This document shows, piece after piece, positions 11,720-23,589 of a stretch of DNA of 64,000 bases. How positions within the stretch are numbered: position 1 is the first letter of the stretch; every line of letters starts with the position of its first letter. The stretch is taken from positions 22,072,001 to 22,136,000 of the forward strand of contig OZ231128.1 in assembly GCA_965153355.1 (NCBI GenBank), in the 5' to 3' direction. The notes below the pieces were generated by a model, which did no database searches, had not been told where the DNA came from, and saw nothing but the letters and a program-made list of their open reading frames with translations. Made by a program: the position numbers and the translations under genes. Origin of the DNA: Flaccisagitta enflata. Taxonomy: Eukaryota > Chaetognatha > Sagittoidea > Aphragmophora.

Positions 11720-12298
11720 CAAAGATTTTGGATGTTCAAATTGAGCAGGAGCGTATCTCGGTTACGGAAGCATCAGGATAGCTTTCATCTATATAAACGG
11801 CTTGTTCCAGGCATGGGAAAGCGGAATTTGGAACCAGACGTGCTTTTGCTATGGAAAAACGTCCTCGACATCAGATTGAGAAAAAGTACAAATTTTGGCC
11901 CTGGATCGAAACAACAACCAACAACCAACATTCTCCAAACAGATAAACACCGGATACCAATGACCAACAACAGGAACACCATGACCAGCGACCCGAGACC
12001 AATGACCAATAACCCTAGGACATTTTTTGGCTATCAGAGAACATCAATTATCAATCATCCACCAACAAGATATCAACAAAAATCACCATTGAACTGCCTA
12101 TCGATGCCAAACAGTGAATTATCGGCTACCAATCAGAATGTTCTAACAAAAAAGTATTACACTACGATGAACCGTGTCCAGCCAAGGCAGTTGAACGACA
12201 ATTTGGAGAAAAGGCAAAAATTGTTTCTGGATGGTGTGCCAAAACTGAGAAAAGTGATGAACGCGACTATCACTATCAGGTTCAAAAAATTAGAATGA
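11720..12298 (+). CDS. Candidate ORF, duplicated (copy A)
   Basis: I do not recognise the protein. The frame is open from 11,681; the part shared with copy B begins at KQRFW (about 11,720) and ends at TAG/TGA after FKKLE. The N-terminal third is basic (LSRSVSRLRKHQDSFHLY), the middle is rich in Asn, Thr, Met and Pro (MTNN, RPMTNNP), and the C-terminus is basic again. Copy B at 47,140-47,726 keeps the same frame; the length differences between copies are 6 and 3 bases, so the frame is preserved. An AG immediately precedes the shared start in both copies, which would allow it to be a terminal exon. It could also be chance retention in a young duplication. Confidence 0.35.
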   Translation, partial: QRFWMFKLSRSVSRLRKHQDSFHLYKRLVPGMGKRNLEPDVLLLWKNVLDIRLRKSTNFGPGSKQQPTTNILQTDKHRIPMTNNRNTMTSDPRPMTNNPRTFFGYQRTSIINHPPTRYQQKSPLNCLSMPNSELSATNQNVLTKKYYTTMNRVQPRQLNDNLEKRQKLFLDGVPKLRKVMNATITIRFKKLE

Positions 12299-12405
12299 CT
12301 GATTTGCTGCTTAAAATTTCTTGCAGAATTTATTCATGTTCATGTATCTGGTCTTACTGGCTTTAATGCCAAATGGCGTAAAACAGACTGAGCATTTTAC
12401 AGATA

Positions 12406-13010
12406 CTTTCTAGAGCAAAAGTATGGAAGCACATTAGTAATTGCATAGTTCATGCAAACAATTTCTGTTAAAAAAACTTAAAAATATATTAGATACTTTT
12501 TTTAACATCTCACAGGTTCAACAAGCTATTGAGTATAGGTTTTTGAACATTTTTCAGATAAATTTTAGAGATAAACGCAACATGTATCTTCCTTTTTATA
12601 GCAACTGTTTATAATCATTCTTTATTCTATACCTTATGCTCTTTTTAGCTTTTCTGCAACCACAATGATTCAGTGGGGTTGGAATCAGCTAATGAAATAC
12701 AATGAGTCTATGGCATTATAGAGGGGACCAAAAATTAGATGAAAAAACCCTCAATATTTTTACTATTATTAATTTTACTATTATTAATTTTACTATTATT
12801 AACCCTCAATAATTTTACTATTATTAAGTTGAGGTACCTGTTTTGATTTGCTTGTCATTCCTAAAAGGCTTGAGCTAGACAAATGCGGTTTGTAATATCA
12901 GGTCAGAAATTTGAAGAAGTTTCAGAATATCACTGATTTTTTCATAAATTTGTCATTCTAAGCAGAGTTATGGCTATGAATGCGTGTTTCCATACTTATG
13001 CTCTAGATAG
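12406..13010. mobile_element. TA-flanked TIR element, absent from copy B
   Basis: TIRs: CTTTCTAGAGCAAAAGTATGG at the left and the complement of CTATCTAGAGCATAAGTATGG at the right. TA lies on each side, and copy B has the uninterrupted site (ACAGATATCAG at about 47,871). The 605-bp AT-rich interior has no transposase frame, so this looks like a non-autonomous Tc1/mariner-type (TA target) MITE. Confidence 0.85.
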
Positions 13011-13028
13011 TATCAGTAGAGAATTGAC

Positions 13029-13538
13029 ATGGAAATAACTCAGATTTGGCACGGCATGACAAGGGAAAGGGGGTCAATGATGCCAGGGAGGAGGTTTCGG
13101 CAACCAGATGGAGATTACGGCTTGTCAACAAAGAAACAAAGACGACGAAATAGAGAAGAAAAGAGTGAAAAAGGGAAGGAAGGGGAAAATCAAAACGAAA
13201 ATGAGGAAAATGAAAATGAAAATGAAAATGAAAATGAAAATGAAAATGAAAATGAAAATGAAAATGAAAATGAAAATGAAAATGAAAATGAAAATGAAAA
13301 TGAAGAAGACAAAGGAGAAGAAGACGAAAAAGAAGAAGAAGAAGAAGAAGAAGAAGAAGAAGAAGAAGAAGAAGAAGAAGACGAAGAAGAAGAAGAAGAA
13401 GAAGAAGAAGAAGAAGAAGGAGAAGAAGAAGAAGAAGAAGAAGAAGAAGAAGAAGAAGAAGAAGAAGACGAAGACGAAGACGAAAACGAAAACGAAGATG
13501 AAGAAAAGCAATTTCTTAATTCATTGGGTTTTTCGTAA
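13029..13538 (+). other. Low-complexity acidic frame over (GAAAAT)n and (GAA)n, copy A
   Basis: A short ordinary-looking segment (PGRRFRQPDGDYG) leads into (EN)n, then poly-Glu. A matching frame exists in copy B at 48,563-48,949. The repeat units are 6 and 3 bp, so openness of the frame is not evidence for coding. Antisense and shifted frames are by-products. An (AAAAAC)n array follows at 13,629-13,690. Confidence 0.3.
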
Positions 13539-14321
13539 TAATGAGCTGCATGAAAAATTTTATGATACCTCCAAAGAAATGGATTGCAAAACGGACGCAC
13601 GGCCCTGAACTCTTATCAAAACCGCATAAGCAAAAAAACAAAAACAAAAATAAAAACAAAAACAAAAACAAAAACAAAAACAAAAATAGTAAAAACCATA
13701 GAATAGAATAATGTCCATAGAAAAATGATATAAGATGCAAACCAACTCGCCAGAGTGTATTAAAAAGAGAAAAAAAGCAGTCAAAACTCTGGGCACAGCT
13801 TTCCCTATTGACATGCTTCTTCCTTTCATCATTCCATGTTGTAACTTATTTTGAATTCCTATTGTTGCATGTTCTTTCGACCCTCATTATGGTCATATTT
13901 TGATAAGCGTTATGCCCTGAACAAAGATCTTCTATCCAAAGGCCTTTTTTGTCATTTTTCAATGAACATAGTTATGTTTTTCTTTCAAAAAGTTTTTTTT
14001 TCAAGAATTCTTGAATTTGTCAATATAAAATCTTACACAATTCAAGACCAACTGGATTTCAGGAGCGACAATTACTACGTCCATGGATGTGGTGGATGTG
14101 TCGTCCAATACATCCATGGATACAATTGACGTAGATTTGGGTTCTCATCATATGTTAACTCAACTATTGGTCATCTGTAGACATCGATGGCCTTATTTGA
14201 AGCCATCTACGGCCTTGCTAAGCGACAAATCGCGATCGCAAAGCCATCGATTATCTCCTCCAAGCTATTTTCACGATATATGAAATGTTTATTTCTCACG
14301 ATATCCATGTCTGAGTGCGGG

Positions 14322-14365
<44 letters not shown>

Positions 14366-15689
14366 CGACAAGGCATGCGAAAGAAGTGTTTATAAAAGGA
14401 GACTAGACGCATTCTGCGACAGAATATTGGAAAAGTGTTATTGGTTACGTCCCAACATTTGAATAAATGCAAAAAAAAAAAAAAAAAAAGATAAATAGAT
14501 GAATAAATAAACAAATGAATAAATAAATAAATGAATAAATAGATAAGAAAATAAAACAGAATGCTCACCAAGCCTTGGAAACCAAATTTCAGGTATCATC
14601 CTAGCTGGTGCTAAATGTGTTTTCTGTGCAAACGTGAGAATCTTCCTGATTTTGCTTTTCACCTTCTTGGGTGAGATCTGGAGATAACAAACATCGGAGC
14701 AGTCATGAATTCATCCATATCTGCAACTGAACATCCACAGCAAAAGGTGAGTGTAGAAGCAAAACAGCCACTTGATGCGCTAAATGCATTTCGTTCTTGA
14801 TTGCAATCGCTAAAATGAGAGATGGAGAAGATGAATCCAACACAAGCAAAAGTTTAACTTTGACGGCGACAACTTCTATTCTTTTATCTGGCCAAATTCG
14901 GTCTTATGATAATTCTTGATTTTGTAAAAAAACGGTAAACCAAAAAAATACCATTTAATCAACGATTAATCAGGAACTAAAATCGCCGAACTCCTAAATT
15001 TTATCACAATTAAAAACTGTCAGTTATGATGGTCTTTAAAAAAAGTCACTACTCACGATAAGTGCCTCGTTTTGTGGCCATTGGCCCAGAGTAGGGCCGA
15101 TGACCTTTGCTTTCAGAAATGGGGAAATTTCCGCCCCCTCCCTTTCCTTAGAACCTCACTCTGAGACTCATATCCCAACATCTAGGCCAAAATCCCAGCC
15201 TCTACAGTCATGCTTGGATAAATTGCAACTGGATTCTCGAGCCTATTACTCAGTCAAAAATCAGAAAAACTTAGCAAAATCCTAGATGAAAATGAAGCTC
15301 TTCAAAAGATGAAGAGATTGAGACCAAGTAGAAAATTTTTTGTTAATGCATATAGATGGAATGCTGTTTTGAAGAGAAGGACTAAAAAATGGGGAGGGAA
15401 ATTCATCATAATTGAGCGTTTTTTCTATCGGTGATATTTTTCTTCAAACCTTTGTTATTTCTAAAAGAATGAAGCCACAATGCAATATCGCATTTGGAAG
15501 ATTATTTGCAGAGCCTTCAAATGGTCATGAATGTTTTATAGTTTGGGCCCTTAGTTTGACCAAAACTAAAAGAACAAGTAGAGATTAACATGCAATGTCG
15601 GTGGTCTCTCTACCTAAATTACCTCATTAGCTTTGCGACCTTAATGTCGTGCAGAATCTTGATAAGTGGTGAAAATGGTAGCAATTTAT

Positions 15690-15798
15690 AAGGATAGCTG
15701 TGAGGGGTCCGGATGAAACACCAGTTAGAGCTCCCAAGGCTCTTGTCCTTATTCTAGTTTTTTCTTATAAAGTAATGTTGTCCAACTCCATATAGTTT
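15690..15798 (+). repeat. 109-bp direct repeat, first copy
   Basis: Nearly identical to 16,240-16,348 (starts AAGGATAGCTGTGAGGGGTC, ends CAACTCCATAYAGTTT). The unit-plus-spacer is 550 bp. A diverged inverted relative is at about 56,400-56,475. The pair could be solo repeats of a longer tandem or the edges of a small element. Confidence 0.8.
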
Positions 15799-16239
15799 AG
15801 TACCTGGGTAAAGAATGTCCGGCGGTCCCATTTGGTTGACTCTCGATTCTTACCTCCAAGGGTATGGTTTCTTCACAACATTGCCTTTGGTAACTACATT
15901 ATCTTTTGATAATTCACTTATCCTTTGGTAATTTGTTTTGCTTAAATTGGATAATGCCTTTGATAAGCTTTAGAGTTTGGGGTTGACTCAGAGTAACTTG
16001 ATGGTATGTCTCAATTAGTGGGAAAGATCTTGGTTTAAGGTTATGGGTGTTATGAGCATTTTACAATGGGAAGATCAGATGACTGTGAGGAGCATGGGGC
16101 GTTCAGCACACTCATCTGGTACTCTTTCTTGTCACTTGCACATCTCACAAATAGCTGACAATTATAGATTTTTCTTGCTGTTGATTTGTGTCTGTTGAGC
16201 CGCTTTGTGGTAAGGTTTGAAGTGGATTTTGATATTTCT

Positions 16240-16348
16240 AAGGATAGCTGTGAGGGGTCCGGATGAAACACCAGTTAGAGCTCCCAAGGCTCTTGTCCTT
16301 ATTCTAGTTTTTTGTTATAAAGTAATGTTGTCCAACTCCATACAGTTT
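16240..16348 (+). repeat. 109-bp direct repeat, second copy
   Basis: Second copy of the repeat at 15,690-15,798; two or three base differences. The 440 bp between the copies holds no recognisable gene. Confidence 0.8.
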
Positions 16349-16529
16349 GACCGATAAAGTATCGCTTAATGATCAAATAAAGTTCCAGTTGCTATCTATT
16401 CAAGCAGGACTGTAGACCCAAATCCCAGCCTCACGGCCTAAATCCCAATCTTGTAGGTCTCGTAGGTCATTGGTCCCTTCAGGGCCGCTTCCCCTATCAA
16501 TATTCAACCTCCACATGCATTAATGTAGG

Positions 16530-17010
16530 TGCATCGGGTACTGCTGACCATCTTACGCTTTTGCAACTTGTTTAAAGCGGAAATAAATGTTTTAGGAGTG
16601 TAGGTGGGGTCAGGAGTGAAATCGAGGATTTGTTTAGGGTGACCATTTTTGCAATACCTAAGGCTAAGAATTCTCCTTAAATCCCATCAGCCCAAGCACA
16701 GATCCTCGGTCCCTTTGAGGGGCTGCCCCTCTCACCGTCTCAAACCCAAACAATACCAATTGAGGAGCATCAGGCACCGCTTTTGCGACTTTCTTATAAT
16801 TCAATCCTAATCTAGGAGTGGTGGTGGCCTGAAAATGGAGAGAGACCCTCAGAACCTGTACCAGATTGGGCGCATGGAACGGTTTTGGCCATATTACTTT
16901 TGGAAACGTTTGTAGGTAAGTCAGGATTAAATAGGAAGTAACTCAAACTGGTTTTAGTTGCGTGCTACATGACCTTTGAAGTCACTTTGTCCATCCGTCC
17001 ATCCGTCCGT
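16530..17010 (+). repeat. Dispersed repeat R2, copy 1
   Basis: Similar to 57,475-57,870, including GGAGTGGTGGTGGCCTGAAA and CAGAACCTGTACCAGATTGG. It ends in a degenerate stem-loop (TTTTAGTTGCGTGCTACATG), AAGTCACTTTGTCC and a (CATCCGTC)n array, so it is a longer member of the stem-loop family. Confidence 0.75.
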
Positions 17011-17858
17011 AGTAACGAATGATCATCCGGGTGATGATCATCCGTCCTGGCTAAAGATCTGTCCTTGATCAATTTCTGAACTGCTTAATTATCATTATAA
17101 TTGAGAGAGAAAGAGAGAGAAATTGAGCTAAAAGAAAGAGGCTTTATTCCAGACTAAAGAGAAAATTGGATCGCAGTCGAGCAATGCAAAAAGCGAGAGG
17201 CAGAGAGAATTTGATAATAATCAAAGGTCAGAACCGGTCGGTTCACGACTCGGCCTACACTACCTAGAGATCATCTTCAATCTATTTAGGATAGGTGAAG
17301 ATAATCTCTAGAAAACAAAAGCTCGGACTCCGTCTAATATTGATACGTTTAAAAACTAAATTCTTAGAAAAATTTAGAAAAGAACGGATCTAAAAAAAAA
17401 TCAAAAATTTTGATATGTGGAAAATCTCCTGGTGTTACGGAGATGAAAAACCACCATTCATTCAAACATACCTAACATAAGAACACAATTCTCAACATAC
17501 CATTCAATCGAAAGAACACGTGAGTTAAACATTCACAGTCATTCATTCCATTCGAGGCACGCCGAAAATTGAAGTACAATCATTCCGCATTATGAAAAAC
17601 AATAACAATCGCCGACGGAAAGTTAAAGGACAAAATCAAAATCATAATCGCAAAATTCTGTACAAGAAATTGGACTCTGCGCTCCGAAAGCAAAAATCAA
17701 CACTTCACCTTTCCTCAACACCTCGACCACTCAAATCAACAAAGTGCGTGTTGTGGTAATGAAAGTGACAAGTACTGACAAGATACTGACAAGATACTGA
17801 CAAACAAGTTACAATCACCTTGAGTGGAAGACAAGAGAACAACAGACAAATCGTGAAA
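17011..17858. other. No gene recognised; likely 5' flank of the next gene
   Basis: Contains a degenerate GA-rich run at 17,105-17,220 and short Lys/Asn-rich frames. An ATG at 17,593 opens a short basic frame that I do not support as a gene. Confidence 0.5.
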
Positions 17859-18611
17859 ATGAGATATCACCCCCTCCTCTCCTTCATTCTCCCCGTCCTC
17901 CTCCTCTCGGGGAGCGTAGCGGACCAATCAGAAGTGAGATAACCAATTCAGCAGATTCGTGATCTAACCCTACCCTAACTTTCCTTCTTCGCTGAAAAGA
18001 AGAAAATTCAAGGCCAACGCAAAAATTTTGTTCACAGACCCCGCAACAACGAGACGGAGAAAGCAACGGCGATTTCAATCAACGCATCGTGCCATGGTTG
18101 AGCACGCGTCCAGAAAAGCCCGACTGCCAACTTGATTCAAAACAAGCCGTCATACGTGATTTTGGATACGGTGAGAAAATTTTATGCATTATTTAATCTG
18201 ATCGGCGCCACAGTCACCGAGGGGAGCGACAACGTTCACACTAATTTCTGAATATTAATTTAATTTTTTGTATCTCCTCTACCAACAGAGTATGGCAAAA
18301 CGTGTCTCATCATCATCAGTCCTAGCCCCATCAAAGGCAAAAATGGAAAAGACGTGCTCCACATCTCACGATGCCTCGAGAGGAGCGATCTGGTCCTGTC
18401 ACCTCTAATGTGCGGAAAGGAGTATAACCAAATCAACGAACAGACAGATGAGCTGGAGACCCAATCTTGGGCCGTCATCGGCATCACTATCACCAACGTT
18501 GTGGCGGTTATTATCCAAGGACTATTACGATGCAAGAAACAAGCAACCTCGAAGGAAAGAGAAGAAGAAGAAGAAGACCGACACAAAGTCTACCACTATG
18601 TCAGTAAGTGA
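17859..18611 (+). CDS. Putative type I membrane protein, three exons
   Basis: Unrecognised family. Exons 17859-17933, 18038-18170 and 18289-18611 join in frame (phases 0 and 1) with consensus GTGAGA donors and CAG acceptors. Exon 1 is a signal peptide (hydrophobic FILPVLLLSGSVA, likely cleavage after SVA). The ectodomain of about 110 residues has five cysteines near the middle and end. A weak membrane segment (about WAVIGITITNVVAVIIQGLL) follows, then a Cys and a charged tail with RE(E)5 and HKVYHYVSK. The stop overlaps a perfect donor (GTAAGT at 18,604), and a CAG acceptor lies at 19,199, so an alternative longer or different tail is possible. It is next to a second small membrane protein gene (19,901) and a reverse-oriented retroelement; an Env-like role cannot be argued from the sequence. 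Confidence 0.6.
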
Positions 18612-18976
18612 ACTCAGTGTGAACGTGCCAGAGGCGAAAGAACGCACCCTTTCTTGATTTTTGACTTCCGCAAAGCAGAGTGGGATTGGGGAATTTTGGG
18701 GATGGGGTATTTTTGGGGAAAAAATGCGCAAAAAGGGGATCCGGATGTAACTATAGTATAATATTTGTGAATACGGTTAATATTTTTGAGTAATATTTTT
18801 GGAAAAAAGGTGTGCAGAATAATATTTTTGTCTTTGACAAAATAGAACATGAGTAAATATTTCCGGCCGGGAAACAGTGGTTAATATTTTTCAGTTCGTG
18901 AGAAAATGAAAACGGAACTGAAGAATAATATTTAGAGAAAGCGTTGAAAAATTCAACCAAAAATTGAGATGAAAAC

Positions 18977-19138
18977 GAGGGAGAGAGGGGGAGAGAGAGA
19001 GGAAGAGAGAGGGGAAGAGAGAGAAGAGAGAGAGAGAGGAGAGAGAGAGGGAGAGAGAGAGGAGAGAGAGAGGAGAAAAAGAGAGGAAGAGAGGGGAGGG
19101 AGAGAGGGAGAGAGAGAGGAGAGAGAGAGAGAGAGAGA
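18977..19138. repeat. GA-rich imperfect repeat
   Basis: GAGAGAGAGG/GAAGAGAG units, with open but low-complexity frames on both strands. Confidence 0.85.
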
Positions 19139-19900
19139 GCTAACGCAAATATCCAGCGACCACCGCTTAAAAAAAATGTGTACTACATTTTATTCCCAGG
19201 CCCTCGACGCGACAGAAACGACGACGACGATTGAGACGATGGGAGGAATCGAGTTTAGACAGAAACAAAAGGCCCGCGACTTATGCGCAAAATGGGCGCA
19301 AAATCGACGTTTTGCGCAATAAGGCGAAAGTGGAGAAGGATCCGGATCGGATGCGTCAGATGGAAACAAAAGGCGCGCCGATTACGAAATTGGACAATTG
19401 AGGAATGGAGAGAAAAAAGGGTCGGCGCGCGCTTCACTATAAACACACAGTGAGTGAGGGCAACATTAAAAAGAGAAAAACTAGAATACAGTGAGAAACT
19501 GATATAACGAATCGCCGTGAATAAGAGACTCGTTAATAATGAATATGTACAATAAAGTGTTCCAGTCGTGAAAATTGTTTGTGAGAGACCGAGACACTTA
19601 GACAGAAGGCAATTAAATTGTAGATACAGTCAGATAGAGTTTTTGTGAGACTGTACCCGCGTATAATGAATTATCGCAAATAAAAGAATTCTGTACATGA
19701 TATAACTCGATTAATCATTTCTTTACAGCAAAAGCAAGTTTTTATCATTTCTAAAATTTTAGTTTCCACCTTTTGTTTCATTTCTCTCGGGGGTTTGAGT
19801 GTTTAAAAATCTTTTCTTTTAGAAATTTAAAGTTGGGTGGTCGCTGTTCCGTCTATTAGTAATTTATATCTGCACACTTATCTGCCAAATTACGTGCAAA

Positions 19901-20275
19901 ATGAGTTATAATGAGACCTATTGGAATCATTCTCCCTCAGCGACCGAGAATGTAACAATGGTGCAGGCCCATTATAACCCTGGGTACCCTTGGTGGTTGG
20001 AAGAGGTCGTTGGCTGTGCTGGGACCGCTGTCCTGTTAATCGTTTGCATCATCGTTGGGATAAAAAATCCTGACCTGGCTCGTCGCCTGCTGAGCCATGG
20101 TCGAGATTTTCTCTCAATGGTGATGGAAAGGATAAGGAACAGAGGTCACAGGGCACCACCACCACTTCCACCCCGCAATGGTATCCCGCGTAATTTTACA
20201 GATGATGAAATGATAGAGATGCGAGAATGTCAAAATGGAGGATATGATGCGCCCGCAAGAAGTGTGTGGATATAA
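19901..20275 (+). CDS. Putative single-pass membrane protein with SH3-type proline motif
   Basis: Unrecognised; 124 residues from ATG 19901. The first 40 residues hold three N-glycosylation sequons (NET, NHS, NVT). One strong membrane segment (about residues 36-57, VVGCAGTAVLLIVCIIVGI) follows, then a basic stretch (RNRGHR), the proline run PPPLPPRN (an SH3-ligand-like PxLPPR), and an acidic patch FTDDEMIEMRE. Sequons before and basic residues after the membrane segment suggest N-out topology without a cleaved signal. No polyadenylation hexamer was found, but A-rich runs follow at 20,340-20,390. It converges with the minus-strand retroelement, and it could be a host gene or a captured accessory ORF. 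Confidence 0.55.
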   Translation: MSYNETYWNHSPSATENVTMVQAHYNPGYPWWLEEVVGCAGTAVLLIVCIIVGIKNPDLARRLLSHGRDFLSMVMERIRNRGHRAPPPLPPRNGIPRNFTDDEMIEMRECQNGGYDAPARSVWI

Positions 20276-20428
20276 ATATAGGGGTAATCCGAGTTTATGG
20301 TAAAATGATCATGGTTATTCATTTTCTTTCTACTTTGTACTTCTTAAAAAAAATACAAAAACCAAAAAAAAATAAAAAAAATCATCTTTCCTATAAACTC
20401 AAAATTGATCATCATATGGAAAAATAGA

Positions 20429-23400
20429 CTAAACCCACAAATCAGAGATTCCAAAATCAACAAGTGAATCGAGACTATAATTGTTTTTTCCACTATGATG
20501 GATGAAAAGTTTTTCGACGGAATTCACCGAGGCATCATCATTCAATGCCCTGGCACGAGAACGCGTTAAAGCTGGCTCAATCTCTGGCTCACTCAGTTCC
20601 AAACTTACATTCATTGAGTCCGCGAGGCGACGTAACTCATCTTCAGTGAGTTTAGTTTTGATCAACACGTCACCTGGGAGAATTTGATGTTCACCCGTCA
20701 CGACACTTCGAACCTTAAAGGCATTTGTGGCAACTCGTTCTTCCACCACAAATCCGTCCACAACCACTCTGTGGCCGTATTTCTTCGGCGTCCCGACAGG
20801 CCACACAGAGCGTTTCTTTAAGACGCAATCACCGCTTTTGAGGCGGCGCGTGTAGTTCGTCGGAGATCGTTTCTTCTATCGCCGGATGAACGCAGCCACG
20901 CTGTTTTGGAGAGGCGGCGCGGCGGGCGTCAGTGGCGGCGCAGTCGACGGCATTGGCGACGCCGTCCAACGACCTCGTCGGATGCAGAACGAACGAAGTT
21001 GGAGGACGCACATAGAAGAGAGATCACGTGGGGAAAGATTCATGGGGAGAGCGTCACATGGAGATGCGTTATAGGTGAGCGTGGATTCCTCTAACAGACG
21101 GGGAAAAGCGATTTTTGGACACTCGGTACTGTATTTGACGACGAGACGAGAAATAGTGCCGATAGTTTTTTCAGCACGAGACTGTGATCTGCTGACGTAA
21201 GCGTGTCCATGTGTGATTGAAACATGATGTGAAATCAGAAATTGTTTTGCGCGTGAGTTTTCTTTCAGCAACCCGTTATCGCATTGTATTTTTGAAGGTA
21301 GTCCGGAGAAGTGGCGACGCATATCGAGAAAACAACGAAGAATTTCGGCGTCAGAGGTCGAATATATCGTTGACGTGAACGCAAATCGAGACGCCGCGTC
21401 AATTGCGACAAAGTATGACGGCGTTCGGCCGGAAGTGGTCTTGAAATTGTTCCACGGGCCACACACGTCCACTTCAACGGTCGATAAAGGCTCAGTCGCG
21501 ATTTTGTTGCCATCGTCTTCCTTCCTACAGGTGGGATGGTTGTTTAACACACATTGGGGACATGAACGGACGTAAGAATTGATCACCCGCCTCATGTTGA
21601 AAGAATAGTACTGTCTTTTGAGAGAATCCATGGTCTTTCTTTGACCAATGTGACCGGATGATGATGGTGAGTTGAATGAATGAGTTTCGCCGACAAGCTT
21701 CAAAAATTCATTAGATCCCACCACAATAAGTGGGTCAACGATGCCCAACGGATTTAACCAAAATCTGATTATAATGTTTTGGTCTGTTAGGCGGAAAAGC
21801 GAACGATGTCGGAGGAAATCTTGCAACGGCGCCGGTAATAACAAAGCCTCAGCCTTGTTCGGAAGCGGCGTCGTTCCCATCAAAAAGTCTCGGCAACGAT
21901 CAAGAATATCGTCGCCGGCTTGAAGGCGACGCACGAAATCCAATCGACTTCCGGAAAAACGCGGCAGTTTGATACTGTCCATGACGTCACTATCCGGCGG
22001 GGAATCATCGTCCTCCTCCACCCTTCCAGCATTTAAATCGTCGTCGTCGAGAGAGATGGCGCAAATCGACGTGTGGATCGCCGGGATGGCGCCGGCGATG
22101 GGCGTCACTTCCGGCGGCGTCGCCGGAAGATCGTCGACGACAATGGTGTATTCGCCGTCGGGTCTAGAAGCATAATCATCCTCCTCCTCCTCCTCCTCCT
22201 CCTCCTCTTCCAACGGTCCGTCGACGGCGTATGATAACGGCTGTCTCCGATGGCGATGAAAAAAGGCGATCATTTCATCGTGTTTTCGTTGGGAAAAGAG
22301 TGATTGCCAAGGCACCTTCTGTCCATGGGCGTTGTAGATCCTTTCCTTCAAAAATTTTGGGTAAGTGCCTGATGGTGCTGGGAGTGATTCTAAGCGTGAG
22401 AATGGATCTGCAGCTTGCAATCTACTTTCAACAAAGACGATATTAGCCTGAAATTTCTGTATGTGTAGGATCTTACGGGCCAAGTCTTTGGGGATACCCT
22501 CAAGACTGGCCCAGTTAGCCACTGTAGAGCTATCAACGACCACCCAAAAAGCTTTTGCACTGAGCAGATGGCGGAATTTGCGAGTAGCTTCGTAAAGACT
22601 GATCAACTCGAGCAGCCATATTGGAAAATTAAGCCAGCTGTCCTTGATGACTGAAGAAAAACACCCTACCACATACAATCTTCTTTTTCCATCATTATCA
22701 GGTGCAGACGATGGAGGAAGCATATATTGCGTCAATAAACACGATATTGAATTTGACGATGCATCTGTCCACAGCACGAACTGGTCTGAAGGGTCAGAAG
22801 ACGGAAGACGAATGACATTCACTTTCTTATCTTGCAGGTGAGTTATGGCCTTGTCAAAAGCCTCCCTGTGTAAGTCAGTGGGCGTGTACCTTACCTTTAA
22901 TTTAGTCAAACGGCGTAATGGCGCTAAATGCTCACTGAGCTTTGGCGCCACGCCATTAAAGTATTGCAGAAAGGCTAGGCGAGCGATACACTCATCTTTT
23001 GTGACTGGGAATTTAAGATCTGAAATTTTCACCTCTTTTTCCTTGGAAATTGACAATTGAGATTCACCAATTTGAAACCCTAAGACTCTAGTCGATTTCC
23101 TGACCATATCAGCCTTACTAGGTTTAAGAAGTATCCGATAGTAGGAACAGAGGGCGAAGAATTTGGGAAGATCTTCATAGAGGTGCTGTTGAACATTCTC
23201 TGAAGCAACTGAACAGTCATCAATGAACGGAAAGACGCGCTCATGACAGCGCATGGCCTTGCTGATGAAATTTTGGACAATTGGTGGGCTGAGTTTTAGG
23301 CCTTGGGATAAGCGAAGGTAACAATAGATCTTATTAATTGCGTGGATGCCCAACAACTTGGAACTTTCCTTTGAGACCGGAAACTGGTGGAAGAAGGACG

Positions 23401-23569
23401 AGCAGTCGAAATTGCTAAAGGTGGTGTAACCCATTTTTCCTACTTTTTCACGGTATTCATTGCAGTTTGGAAGCGGAAAGGAGCTGTCAGCCAGACAAGC
23501 ATTCAATTGGCGCTGGTCTGCAGTTACCCTACTTTTTTCCACCACGGCGTTAGAAGAATAAATTGGCAT
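20429..23569 (-). mobile_element. pol: Ty3/gypsy-like pol fragment (RT-RNase H-integrase), one in-frame stop
   Basis: On the minus strand, the reverse transcriptase comes first, with a catalytic Asp in TFSNFDCSSFFHQ and the FIDD motif. RNase H follows (VLWTDASS and the ADPFSRL end), then a linker of about 170 residues containing a poly-Glu run and other acidic clusters, then integrase with an HHCC zinc-binding region (GHIGQ to SCPQC) and DDE residues (VDVCGP, QCDNG, RAEKT), and a C-terminal SGDCVLKK / PGDVLIKT region. A TAG at 20,876-20,878 interrupts the frame between the integrase core and the C-terminal part, and the same frame continues to 20,429. Gag and protease are absent upstream of 23,569 and no LTR pair was found, so the copy is 5'-truncated. 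GC content is clearly higher than in the neighbouring Polinton. Confidence 0.88.
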
Positions 23570-23589
23570 ACATTTGTTTCAAAATAAAC

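Larger units (their letters stand above)
9453..15230. repeat. Segmental duplication, copy A
   Basis: Matches 43,640-50,740 (copy B) in the same orientation through several diagnostic blocks: the GAGACCGATAGC start, a purine-rich block (10.7 kb), GTCATGCCTGTGCCGGAGG (10.97 kb), the candidate ORF (11.7-12.3 kb), the GAA/GAAAAT repeat ORF (13.0-13.5 kb), a (GA)n at 14.33 kb and the block ending near 15.2 kb. Copy A has extra DNA at about 9,505-10,675, 11,150-11,519 and 12,406-13,010. Copy B has extra DNA at 44,695-47,132 and about 47,930-48,555. Confidence 0.85.

Noticed and set aside
13125-13832. Phe-, Ser- and Cys-rich frames on the minus strand in duplication copy A
   Set aside because: Reverse reading of (GAAAAT)n, (GAA)n and (AAAAAC)n arrays.
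15690-16348. LTRs of a retrotransposon
   Set aside because: Too short, no TG...CA ends, and no coding or primer-binding site between them.
20886-23587. Plus-strand frames of 60-80 codons opposite the retroelement
   Set aside because: Antisense shadows of the minus-strand pol gene.
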